Assembly: GCF_002162135.1 (NCBI RefSeq)
Contig: NZ_CP021382.1
Location: 4,710,001-4,774,000 of the forward strand
Direction of reading: 5' to 3'
Length of the DNA stretch: 64,000 bases
From: Cellvibrio sp. PSBB006
GTDB taxonomy: Bacteria; Pseudomonadota; Gammaproteobacteria; Pseudomonadales; Cellvibrionaceae
Made by a program: the position numbers and the translations under genes
Notes under the pieces: generated by a model
Databases searched by the model: none
What the model was told of the DNA's origin: nothing
What the model saw: the letters and a program-made list of their open reading frames with translations, nothing else
Shown: positions 9,484-18,156 of the stretch, in pieces
Layout: each line of letters opens with the position of its first letter
How positions within the stretch are numbered: position 1 is the stretch's first letter

Positions 9484-12222
9484 ATGAACACAAGATACAC
9501 GCATCCAATGTTTAAAATAAGTATGCTCAGCCTGGCGATTGCCACGGCAACTGAAGCTAACGCGCAGTTGATCGAGGAAGTGGTAGTAACGGGTTACAGA
9601 GCGAGTTTGCAAAGTGCTTTGGATACAAAACGCGATTCAAATGGTGTTGTAGACGCCATCAGTGCTGAAGATATCGGTAAATTCCCCGATACCAACCTGG
9701 CGGAGTCATTACAGCGCATCACCGGTGTTTCTATCGACCGTAGTGGTGGAGAAGGGCGCCAAATCACCGTTCGCGGCCTCGGCCCACAGTTCAATACCGT
9801 GCTGTTCAACGGGCGCCAAATGCCCAACGCCAACGCCAGCCGTGGCTTCAACTTCGATACCGTTGCCGCTGAAATGGTGAGTGGTGTTGAAGTGTTTAAA
9901 ACCTCAACCGCTGCGACACAATCAGGCGGGATCGGCGCAACGATCAACGTCAAAACCGCACGGCCGCTCGACCTGGGCACCAAGGTGGCAGGCTCTATCA
10001 AAGGTCTTAAAGAGACCAATGTGGACGATGTAACGCCGTCAGTATCGGGCTTGTTCAGCACCACATTTAATGACAACTTCGGCGTTCTTGCCGCCATCAG
10101 CTTTCAAGAACGCGATTACCAAAGTGATTCCGTAGATCAACGCCGTTGGGATTGGCGCTCACGTCGCCCGGCTTCGCTGGGAACTTACCTCCCATTGCCC
10201 GATGCAGATGGCAATATCCAAAACGTCGATTTCTACCCCACACAAACCGTCATCAAGCGCCAGGACTTTGAGCGTGAGCGCCTGAACGGCAGCCTGGTGT
10301 TCCAATACGAGCCGGCTGATAACCTGACCCTGACCCTCGACGCGCAATACTCCGACCTGCAACAGGAAGGCCTGGAGTACGAGAGCGCTGCATGGTATGG
10401 CTACGGCGACAACGAGCAATATGAAATCGACGGTAACGGCACCATCGTCAGTCGCACCGTGACCGATGCGGGCCTGGACTTCTTCGTTAACAACCCCGTC
10501 ACGCAAGAAACCAGCTTAAGTACGGGCATCGAAGCCGATTGGGATATTTCTGATTCATCCAACCTGGTCATTGCCTACAGCCAGTCAAAGGCAGAAGCGC
10601 AACCGGACAACCAGGCCAACATCAGCCGTTCAGACGTACAGGCCGCGCCGCTCTCGTTCACTTTCGAGATTCGCGATGATGTTGCCAGCCACTACTACGA
10701 TAATGCTGACATCTCCCTTGCTAACGCTCGCGTCTGGCAATACGACGGTTACTCAGATCCGCGCACCGATGAAATTGATCAGGCGCGTGTGGATTACACC
10801 TTCACCCAGGACACCTTCACGCTGAAAGCCGGCGCCATGTTTACCGACCAAACCAAAACCATCCAGCAATACCAGGCCACGGGTGGTGGTGTGTTACAAG
10901 GTAAGTACACCCTGGTAGGTGACGATCCAACGACCAGTCTTTTCCGCACCGTTGAAGAGGCGAGTGCAGCGGGCTATTCAGTCAGAACCATGGACCACGG
11001 CGTTCTGGGTGAGCTGGCTTATTTCTCGTTTGATCCGTTAGCGTTTAACAGCTGGGTGCAACACGCGCAGCAAGATCCAACCGCGACCGACGCGCAGCAA
11101 AATCTCAGCGCTTCGACGTTAGTGCTCCAGCCAAACTGGTCAGAGATCAATGAAGAAACCACCGCGTTCTATGTAGAAGCGACCAAGTCTTACGACATCA
11201 GTGGCCGCGATCTGACCGTAGTAGCCGGTGTACGTTATGAAGACACCAAAATCAATTCCACCTCATTGGAAAGAACGTTGTTGTCGCTGACGCCGCCAGC
11301 GGTGGAAGGTGAGAACTACATCCGTGAGTTCGCTGAAAACGTGCCGTTTACTGATAAAGGTGATTACGACGTATTCCTGCCGAACCTGTCGGTTAAATAC
11401 GATCTGCTGGAAGACGTGGTTATACGTTTCGCTGCATCGCGCACCATTACCCGCCCGGAACTGACTGACATGAGATCATCGCGCGATTTCGGTGATATCC
11501 GTGAAGGACAATCCGGTATCGGTAGTGCCGGTAACCCTAACCTTGAACCCTTCATGTCCGATAACTTTGACCTGTCGGCGGAATGGTATATCAACGATTT
11601 TGATTACATCTCCATCGGTGCTTTCTCAAAATCCATTGATAACTTTGTGGTTACTGAAGCCGCACCTGAAGTCATCACCGGCGTGACTGACCCGGCCACT
11701 GGTCAGGACGTGGTGTATGAAATCCGTCGCCCGCGCAACCTCGATACCAAAGAAGTCTCCGGTATTGAAATTGGTGGTCAACATTTCTTCGGTGAATCAG
11801 GTTTCGGCATGATCGCCAACGCCACCTTTGTATTTGCTGATCCAGAATATGACTTCGATACACCCTTAGGCGAAGTACCGGCGGCGGATGCCGTAGTGGG
11901 TGTCAGTGACTCCGCTAACCTGATAGGCTTCTACGAGAATGGCCCGTTCCAAATCCGGGTTGCGTACAACTGGAGAGATTCATTTATCCGCGGCTTCCAA
12001 TACTACTACTCCAGCACCAGTAACGAGCCAGTAGTGGTAGAAGATTACTCGCAGATCGATATCTCCATGAGCTACGAGTTGACTGAAAATGTCAGCGTCT
12101 TCCTTGAAGGTATCAACGTGACCGAAGAGGGCTCGCGCATCCATGGTAGAGAAGACAACCACATGTTCAACAAAACTGAAGGTGTGGGACGTTATGCCCT
12201 GGGTGTAAGAGCTAGCTTCTAA
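9484..12222 (+). CDS. TonB-dependent outer-membrane receptor (glycan-type)
   Basis: A 912-residue outer-membrane active transporter. A signal peptide ends at ANA-QLIEE, followed by a TonB-box-like EEVVVTGYRASL, a plug domain (about 50-160, with the DTNLAESLQRITGVSIDR motif) and a 22-strand barrel ending in aromatic Phe. This subfamily, with SALDTKRDSNGVVDAISAED after the TonB box, is typical of carbohydrate-responsive receptors in Caulobacter, Xanthomonas and Cellvibrio-like bacteria. The start is set by AGGA 7 nt before ATG 9484; an upstream in-frame extension crosses the operators and is rejected. The halogenase-like gene follows. The substrate cannot be read from sequence. Confidence 0.92.
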   Translation: MNTRYTHPMFKISMLSLAIATATEANAQLIEEVVVTGYRASLQSALDTKRDSNGVVDAISAEDIGKFPDTNLAESLQRITGVSIDRSGGEGRQITVRGLGPQFNTVLFNGRQMPNANASRGFNFDTVAAEMVSGVEVFKTSTAATQSGGIGATINVKTARPLDLGTKVAGSIKGLKETNVDDVTPSVSGLFSTTFNDNFGVLAAISFQERDYQSDSVDQRRWDWRSRRPASLGTYLPLPDADGNIQNVDFYPTQTVIKRQDFERERLNGSLVFQYEPADNLTLTLDAQYSDLQQEGLEYESAAWYGYGDNEQYEIDGNGTIVSRTVTDAGLDFFVNNPVTQETSLSTGIEADWDISDSSNLVIAYSQSKAEAQPDNQANISRSDVQAAPLSFTFEIRDDVASHYYDNADISLANARVWQYDGYSDPRTDEIDQARVDYTFTQDTFTLKAGAMFTDQTKTIQQYQATGGGVLQGKYTLVGDDPTTSLFRTVEEASAAGYSVRTMDHGVLGELAYFSFDPLAFNSWVQHAQQDPTATDAQQNLSASTLVLQPNWSEINEETTAFYVEATKSYDISGRDLTVVAGVRYEDTKINSTSLERTLLSLTPPAVEGENYIREFAENVPFTDKGDYDVFLPNLSVKYDLLEDVVIRFAASRTITRPELTDMRSSRDFGDIREGQSGIGSAGNPNLEPFMSDNFDLSAEWYINDFDYISIGAFSKSIDNFVVTEAAPEVITGVTDPATGQDVVYEIRRPRNLDTKEVSGIEIGGQHFFGESGFGMIANATFVFADPEYDFDTPLGEVPAADAVVGVSDSANLIGFYENGPFQIRVAYNWRDSFIRGFQYYYSSTSNEPVVVEDYSQIDISMSYELTENVSVFLEGINVTEEGSRIHGREDNHMFNKTEGVGRYALGVRASF

Positions 12223-12225
12223 AGC

Positions 12226-12364
12226 GAAACCTCTGAAAAATTACCTGCGTTGCCAGCGCGGCGTTAAAAACAGGCTCAAAATGCTCATTTACTCTAGTAA
12301 ACTCTGCTTTTTCGCCTGTTTTTGCCTTGCGCTGGCTGCCTCGCCAACATTTTTCAGAGGTTTC
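12226..12364. repeat. Long imperfect palindromic element (about 50-bp arms)
   Basis: Arms 12226-12275 and 12314-12364 are inverted copies. The outer 15 nt (gaaacctctgaaaaa) and inner 10 nt match perfectly, with mismatches and one gap between them. The 38-nt centre is itself partly palindromic (tttactctagtaaa). The whole would fold into a roughly 140-nt hairpin between receptor and halogenase genes. It resembles a MITE-like or REP-like intergenic element; no second copy was noticed in this window. Confidence 0.75.
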
Positions 12365-12382
12365 TAAATAGCTTGGATAAAC

Positions 12383-12411
12383 AAAAAGGCCATTCCAGTA
12401 ATGGCCTTTTT
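12383..12411. terminator. Rho-independent terminator between receptor and halogenase genes
   Basis: A 12-bp perfect stem aaaaaggccatt/aatggccttttt with a 5-nt loop and T-run. It lies 25 bp before the halogenase ATG, so the flavoprotein would be attenuated or have limited read-through from the receptor promoter. Confidence 0.8.
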
Positions 12412-12435
12412 GCATTTTTACCTCAAGGTTTTTTT

Positions 12436-13941
12436 ATGAATGCCGATCACATTAAATCCATACTGATTGTCGGCGGCGGTGCTGCCGGCTGGTTGACCGC
12501 CGGTATTCTCGCTGCGCGCTATGGCCAATCTCTGGAAATTACCTTAATCGAATCATCAGATGTACCCATCATCGGCGTCGGCGAAGGTAGCTGGCCATCG
12601 CTGCGCAATACGCTGCGCGATATGGGAATCTCTGAAACAGAATTTTTTAAGGAATGCGATGCGTCATTCAAGCAAGGCGTTAAATTTATAAGCTGGCGCT
12701 CGGAAGACGAGCCCAATTTTTATTATCACCCCTTTTCACTACCTATCGGTTTCCTTGAGCGCAATCTCGCCGCCTGGTGGGTTGCTAGCAGGCAACAAGG
12801 CGCCTTTGCCGATGCGGTTTGCGCACAGGAATATTTGTGCGAAAAAAACCGCGCACCGCGCACCGCCGATACACCGGAATACAAATCCCACGTCAATTAC
12901 GGCTACCATCTGGATGCCGGAAAATTTGTGACTTTTTTAAGTCGACACTGTAAAACCGTATTAGGCGTAAAACATGTGATCGGGACTATCGATAAAGTTA
13001 ATCAGGACGAAAACGGCATCACCAGTATCGAAACCCGAGAGCAACAACATCTCCACGCTGATCTATTTATTGACTGCTCCGGTTTAAAATCCCTGCTGCT
13101 CGGCGAAACGCTGGGCGCGAAATTTATCGACAAAAGCGATCAGCTTTTTATCGACAGCGCCGTCGCCGTGCAAGCTCCCTACGCTAGCGACACATCGCCC
13201 ATACTTCCCTATACCGTCGCCCACGCACAGGACGCCGGCTGGATATGGGACATCGGCTTGTACAGCCGCAAAGGCATCGGCCACGTCTATTCCAGTCGAC
13301 ACATGTCGGAAGACGAAGCCACCGCCATCCTCGCAAACTATGTAGGCAAGGACTTTGAAACATTAACACCCCGAAAGCTCACCATCCCCTGCGGGCATCG
13401 CGAACGCTTCTGGGTAAAAAATTGCGTCGCCATTGGCATGGCCGCCGGCTTTATCGAACCCCTCGAAGCCTCCGCCCTGGTGATGGTAGAACTCGCAGCG
13501 AACTACATCCGCGACCAATTGCCGCAACACACATCCGTGATGCCCATCGTTGCCAAACGATTCAACGACTTGCAGACCTACCGCTGGAACAACATCGTAG
13601 ACTTCCTCAAGCTCCACTATGTACTGAGCCAACGCAATACCAATTTTTGGAAAGATAACAGAGACCCCGCCACGCTATCGGATTCGTTAAAAGAGTCACT
13701 GCAACTGTGGCAATACCATGTGCCTTACAAAAAAGATTTTCTGCACAAAGAAGAAGTCTTTCCGGCGGCCAGTTATCAATATATTCTGTACGGCATGGGA
13801 TTAAGGCCGGAACTGCAGTTTTCATTTAATGACAATGAACAAGCGACTTTTAATCGTATGCGGCAGGATAATGAAAAGATGAAGGAAGGGTTAGGGCGGT
13901 TGTTGCCGGATACTCGGGGGTTGTTGGAGGGGATTAGGTAG
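12436..13941 (+). CDS. Tryptophan-halogenase-like flavoprotein
   Basis: A 501-residue member of the flavin-dependent tryptophan halogenase family. It has the FAD-binding GGGAAGW motif near the N-terminus, a Lys at residue 79 in SFKQGVKF (the position of the catalytic Lys in PrnA-type enzymes), and FIDCSG before the central domain. The usual WxWxIP motif reads GWIWDIG (268-274), with Gly for Pro. Genes of this family often accompany TonB receptors in sugar-uptake loci and their true substrate is uncertain, so halogenation of free tryptophan should not be assumed. AAGG 7 nt before ATG sets the start. It follows the receptor after a hairpin element and a terminator. Confidence 0.88.
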   Translation: MNADHIKSILIVGGGAAGWLTAGILAARYGQSLEITLIESSDVPIIGVGEGSWPSLRNTLRDMGISETEFFKECDASFKQGVKFISWRSEDEPNFYYHPFSLPIGFLERNLAAWWVASRQQGAFADAVCAQEYLCEKNRAPRTADTPEYKSHVNYGYHLDAGKFVTFLSRHCKTVLGVKHVIGTIDKVNQDENGITSIETREQQHLHADLFIDCSGLKSLLLGETLGAKFIDKSDQLFIDSAVAVQAPYASDTSPILPYTVAHAQDAGWIWDIGLYSRKGIGHVYSSRHMSEDEATAILANYVGKDFETLTPRKLTIPCGHRERFWVKNCVAIGMAAGFIEPLEASALVMVELAANYIRDQLPQHTSVMPIVAKRFNDLQTYRWNNIVDFLKLHYVLSQRNTNFWKDNRDPATLSDSLKESLQLWQYHVPYKKDFLHKEEVFPAASYQYILYGMGLRPELQFSFNDNEQATFNRMRQDNEKMKEGLGRLLPDTRGLLEGIR

Positions 13942-13970
13942 ACACCCCCGCCGGTGGCTGATTTGCAGGT

Positions 13971-15320
13971 TTATTGAGAAATAAGTTTCGCCAGTAAATC
14001 TTTGGGTAACCATCTCCCTTGAGTAAAAACGCCACTAGCAGTGCGGCTGTTATTTATGTCAAGCAACGGATTTTTATCCAACAAAATAAAATCGGCACGT
14101 GCGCCGGGTTGAATGACTCCAGCTTTACCTGTTTCACCAAGATATGCGGCAACATTAACTGTGCTGCATCGCAATGCTTCAAAGGGTGACAGTCCTGCCT
14201 CCACTAACAATGTTAATTCGTCATGTAAAGAAATGCCCGGTACCAAGGTGCCAAAGCTATCTGTCCCAGACAACAAAGGCACACCTTTATCATGTAACTC
14301 TTTTGTTAAGAGCAACATCAACTGAAAATTTTTATCAACTTCAGGTTTAGTAATGGGGAAGTCATCGGCTTGATAAGGATTGGTTGCGGGGCTTAACCAA
14401 AAACGCGCTACATCAGCAGGTAGGTAACGCAAAGCAGGGGCATCTCTTAATGCGATCAAATGCGCATCGGATTGCCAAATCCCTACCATTTTGTAAACAA
14501 TCAACGTTGGATCAAGATAAATTCCTGAAGAAGCCACATCCTCTACAACCTTTTCCCGATAACTTTTATCCCATAACCGATGCGCATTTGCTCGGTATGC
14601 AGATAAAAAATCGGTAGAAAAGTCGCTCACTCGTGCTTCGTCCCGCGTGACATACAAAAGTTCTTCCATATGTTCCAGCGAGTTTAGCACCAGGCTATCT
14701 TTTAAAGGCATTTTGTGCTGGGCATGGCCAATTACTTTAAGATCGCGCCTTTTTGCTCCAGTTATTATCGCTTTATAGATGTCGGGACTAAGATCGCCGT
14801 GAATCTTAACAAAATCAATTCTTTTGCGCTGGTGGTCATCCAGAACACGCTCAACTTCATCTATGCTTGCCGGAAAACCCTCCTCCAGATGCGAGCCAGT
14901 TATTAGATAGCGTGGTCCTGATATCTCCCCGTTCCTGACTTTATCGCGCAAGACCAGATGATCAAATTTACCATCTTCAAAGCGCATATTGGCTACGGTA
15001 GTTACACCATGTGCTAAAAACAGGTTAAACATTCGCTGGGGGTCCCAGCGTAGATGAACATGCATATCGGCAAGGCCGGGCATCAAATAACGCCCTTTCC
15101 CATCAATTCTATGGGTTGCATAGATTTTCTTTGCATCAGAACTCTTTATTATCTTAGTGATTTTTCCATTGTCGATAACAATTGCGCTGTCTGGTTTAAC
15201 GTCAGGTGAGTTCATGGTGATAACCTGAACATTATCAACAATGTAATCCACTCGTTGAACCATGGCGTTTGACGTACACCCCAACAAAAGAGCAGACATA
15301 AAAATTACACGTATATACAT
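13971..15320 (-). CDS. Amidohydrolase-family lipoprotein
   Basis: A metal-dependent hydrolase (imidazolonepropionase/prolidase-like amidohydrolase superfamily) of 449 residues. The metal-binding HxH lies in GLADMHVHLRW (His87, His89), with later ligands in GHAQHK and SGTDSFGT. The N-terminus is a lipoprotein signal with lipobox LLLGC (Cys15), so the enzyme is anchored on the periplasmic side. The ATG at 15320 is chosen because it gives this signal and has AGG 7-9 nt upstream; a 64-codon upstream extension is unlikely. The substrate is unknown; related enzymes cleave dipeptides or cyclic amides. It sits between the two receptor loci, transcribed convergently with the first. Confidence 0.85.
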   Translation of the reverse strand: MYIRVIFMSALLLGCTSNAMVQRVDYIVDNVQVITMNSPDVKPDSAIVIDNGKITKIIKSSDAKKIYATHRIDGKGRYLMPGLADMHVHLRWDPQRMFNLFLAHGVTTVANMRFEDGKFDHLVLRDKVRNGEISGPRYLITGSHLEEGFPASIDEVERVLDDHQRKRIDFVKIHGDLSPDIYKAIITGAKRRDLKVIGHAQHKMPLKDSLVLNSLEHMEELLYVTRDEARVSDFSTDFLSAYRANAHRLWDKSYREKVVEDVASSGIYLDPTLIVYKMVGIWQSDAHLIALRDAPALRYLPADVARFWLSPATNPYQADDFPITKPEVDKNFQLMLLLTKELHDKGVPLLSGTDSFGTLVPGISLHDELTLLVEAGLSPFEALRCSTVNVAAYLGETGKAGVIQPGARADFILLDKNPLLDINNSRTASGVFTQGRWLPKDLLAKLISQ

Positions 15321-15702
15321 AGGGATACCTAATTCATAGCTCACGACAATGAAATTAACGGGGGCAGTGTTGCCGCCAGGCCGTTTTACGTTTGGATGCG
15401 AAATTCTTGAAAATGGATTCAATATGAAGAGGATTTTTTCGTCAGTTTGGAACGAAGATAAAAATATTGACTGTCGATGCATCAGGGCAATAGTGCTTTG
15501 ATGCGCCACCAAAGCTGATAAAGCGTTCCTGGGGTAATAATAAATTCTATTTTTCCGCCAAATTCTCAGATAAGTAACTAATGGCGCTGCTTTTGCCGCG
15601 CCGACTTGTCTTTGTCATCTTCAGAAACTAAAAGTCTTCAACGGTAGGGTAGGAATATCCTGACGTACATAATTGCTATTCATTTTTCTTCAGGAGTCAA
15701 TT
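15321..15702. other. Divergent intergenic region
   Basis: 382 bp between the amidohydrolase and the secreted-protein pair. It must carry both promoters. I see no convincing operator, RNA or coding sequence in it. Confidence 0.4.
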
Positions 15703-16605
15703 ATGAAAATGCGCCACAAGGAACAGCTCATGCAGTCCCGTTCTCCATCCAGTCATCGGGGTATGAAGATTTCCCGATTCGCTACTTTCACGACACTTTT
15801 AACGCTCTTTATTTTTTCTTCTGCCAACGCCGTTCCCCCGGCGTGTCAGGATATATTCCAGAATGGATTGCAATCGAACAGGGGCGATGGCTACGTTCGT
15901 TTTAACTACAACAGTCGGCTGATTAACCCTTCCTCTAACACCCTCTTGACTCCCTATGTTGGCGTCAACGATTGGTCCGCCATCAAGAGTTGCGGGGAGA
16001 ACCACTGTAGTGAAAGTGGTAGCGCCGGTCCGCGCCTTTATGCGGGCCCACTCAAGACAACCGCATCGGCCAATACCGCTGTTGTCCCGCCGCATGTCAA
16101 ACAAACACTAGGGCAAGCGAACAATGAATTTGCTTCAGTGCGGATCGATGAGTGGGCAACAGCAGAATTTTCAACAGCGCATGACGAGTACATTATCGAT
16201 ACCCTCGAAATGAGCCATAAAAGCACGCTGCGACTACCTGCCGGTACCTACTGGATTAAAACACTCAAACTTGAAGTTGACGGAAAAATAGATGTGCTGG
16301 GTGAAGGGACAGTTACGCTGTTTGTGGAATCACCACTGACGCTGCCTCTGAACTTTCGGGTCAATGCAGGCAGCAAAAATCCGGCGAAGTTCGCCATTTA
16401 CGCTTATAGCGATCTTGTCTTTTATGTGGGCAGTAAAACCTACGCGTTTGCGCATGTTGAGGATTGGGCGACTGTGCATTACACCGGCGCAGTCGTCGGT
16501 GGTGTAATTGCAAGAAATCTGGAATTGCTGGCGCAAAGTCAGGTGAGGTATGACGCTCTTGCTGTGCAGGAACTCAATTTTGGGGACCTTTGCAGAAGTC
16601 TTTAA
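15703..16605 (+). CDS. Secreted protein, MshQ-N-terminus-like, tandem copy 1
   Basis: A 300-residue exported protein. A basic N-terminal stretch precedes a hydrophobic signal segment ending in SSANA-VPPAC. The mature region shares a plan with the next gene: C-x-DIFQNGLQS near the start, an IKSCGENHCS motif, LPAGTYWIK, and TLFVESPLTLP..INAG-like strands, predominantly beta. This arrangement recalls the N-terminal region of MshQ-like pilus-associated proteins, a resemblance from memory rather than a search. AGGAG lies 6 nt before ATG 15703. The function is unknown; the cell surface is likely. Confidence 0.7.
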   Translation: MKMRHKEQLMQSRSPSSHRGMKISRFATFTTLLTLFIFSSANAVPPACQDIFQNGLQSNRGDGYVRFNYNSRLINPSSNTLLTPYVGVNDWSAIKSCGENHCSESGSAGPRLYAGPLKTTASANTAVVPPHVKQTLGQANNEFASVRIDEWATAEFSTAHDEYIIDTLEMSHKSTLRLPAGTYWIKTLKLEVDGKIDVLGEGTVTLFVESPLTLPLNFRVNAGSKNPAKFAIYAYSDLVFYVGSKTYAFAHVEDWATVHYTGAVVGGVIARNLELLAQSQVRYDALAVQELNFGDLCRSL

Positions 16606-16645
16606 AACCCTTCAACTTTTATACCAGCAAATCAAGGAGTCCAGA

Positions 16646-18097
16646 ATGAATCAGTTAATAAGCGGTTTACTTAACCCTGGTCGCGTGACAGCTCTTGGCA
16701 TTTTTACATTAATGTTTTCACTGCTCAGTAATCCAGTGGCGGCGCAGCTTCCCTATTGCAATGGAATATTTCAAGACGGTGTCCAGACCCACGGTGGTTA
16801 TCAAAACTTTATTAATTTTGGTTACAACGCAAGAGTTACTAATGGGTACAACCAGCAACTTCGAGCGCCTACGGTTACCTCCAATCAGTGGTCGCTAATA
16901 AAAAGCTGCGGCAGCCAGCATTGTTCTGCTGGCGGTGATCCTGTGTTTAAACTATGGCTTGACTCTCTTCCCGGAACCAACTCAACACTTGAGTATCTTG
17001 TCCCTGCGGGGAAGAAGATGATTATCGGTGAGGACGTTGAGGATATCGGTAAAGTGGAGCTCAAGGAATATGCTACCGGCGAATTTTCCTCGCGCGGAAA
17101 TCGTTATGTTATCGACAGGTTGTTCGTCGGCTTTAAAGGCACCCTGCGTTTACCGGAAGGGAATTACTATGTGCGCGATTTCCGCATGGAAGTGGAGAGC
17201 AGGATTGAAGTAATCGGTGATGGAGCGGTTAACCTATTTGTTCAGAACCACCTTGACGTTCCGTTCAAAGCCCAGATCAACGCCAACACCAAAGATCCTT
17301 CACGCCTGGCGATCTACACGGAAAGCTCTTCGCAATTTCATGTGCTTAGCAAAACTCATGCATTTATTGTGACCGAGAATGAATTGATCCTGAGTCACGG
17401 TGCAAAAATTTATGGGGGCGTGGTGGGTCAATACATTCACTTGGAAAGTGAAAGCGAAGTGATTTTCGATCAGTCAGCTGCTTTGGGTATTTATATAACG
17501 GACCTCTGTTATGGTGAACGTTCTACCCCGATATTTCCTCGCACTGTTTTCATTGAATATGACCCTGCGGCGGTAACAAACAACATAGCGCCAATCTACG
17601 CCAGCCTTGATTCGCGCACCGAAAGCAATATTCAAATCACACGAGCGACGGTACGCAATGCATCAGGAGAATTTCATCCGGAAATAATTAATGGTTTAGC
17701 CGCTTACTTTGAAATTGAGCTGGTGATAGGTGACAACTATTTCACGGTAACCTTGGAGGATCTGGACGGAAGGGAATATACACGGGAAGTATACATTCCA
17801 TACTTCCTGCCGCCGGAGTTCCATAACGTTCTGCCCGCCAACGGAACCGTATTCAATACGAATGAAATTGCAGTGACAGGAGAAATACAGACGTCGTGGC
17901 CTTTCGAGTTCTTATTGTTGTTGCTGGATGGAGACTCTTACCCGCTCGACCTAAGCACCGAGGGCATTGCGAGGTTTTCAATTAATAAAGCACTCGATGA
18001 AGGAACGCAGACGTTAGTCTTGCGACTGTATTCTCCGTCAGCCATAGCCGTTGAGAAGGAAATTCAGGTGGAATATGTACCGCCTGCAACGGATTAA
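16646..18097 (+). CDS. Secreted protein, MshQ-N-terminus-like, tandem copy 2 with Ig-like C-terminus
   Basis: A paralogue of the preceding gene (483 residues), 40 bp downstream and probably in the same operon. After a signal peptide ending PVAAQ, the first 290 residues repeat the neighbour's motifs (CNGIFQDGVQ, IKSCGSQHCS, LPEGNYYVRD, NLFVQNHLDVP). It then has an extra roughly 190 residues that look like two Ig/fibronectin-like beta domains. AAGGAG is 6 nt before the ATG. The tandem pair suggests duplication with loss or gain of the C-terminal domains. Role unknown; an extracellular binding protein is the simplest guess. Confidence 0.7.
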   Translation: MNQLISGLLNPGRVTALGIFTLMFSLLSNPVAAQLPYCNGIFQDGVQTHGGYQNFINFGYNARVTNGYNQQLRAPTVTSNQWSLIKSCGSQHCSAGGDPVFKLWLDSLPGTNSTLEYLVPAGKKMIIGEDVEDIGKVELKEYATGEFSSRGNRYVIDRLFVGFKGTLRLPEGNYYVRDFRMEVESRIEVIGDGAVNLFVQNHLDVPFKAQINANTKDPSRLAIYTESSSQFHVLSKTHAFIVTENELILSHGAKIYGGVVGQYIHLESESEVIFDQSAALGIYITDLCYGERSTPIFPRTVFIEYDPAAVTNNIAPIYASLDSRTESNIQITRATVRNASGEFHPEIINGLAAYFEIELVIGDNYFTVTLEDLDGREYTREVYIPYFLPPEFHNVLPANGTVFNTNEIAVTGEIQTSWPFEFLLLLLDGDSYPLDLSTEGIARFSINKALDEGTQTLVLRLYSPSAIAVEKEIQVEYVPPATD

Positions 18098-18116
18098 TTG
18101 CACGAGCCACATCTTT

Positions 18117-18140
18117 AAAGCCAAGCAATTGCTTGGCTTT
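18117..18140. terminator. Bidirectional terminator
   Basis: A perfect 24-bp palindrome (aaagccaagcaa and its complement) followed by atttttat, lying between convergent genes. Confidence 0.8.
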
Positions 18141-18156
18141 ATTTTTATGAAAGAAC

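Noticed and set aside
12322..12435. Upstream extension of the first halogenase frame
   Set aside because: It would cross the long palindrome and a terminator; ATG 12436 has its own ribosome site and matches family N-termini.
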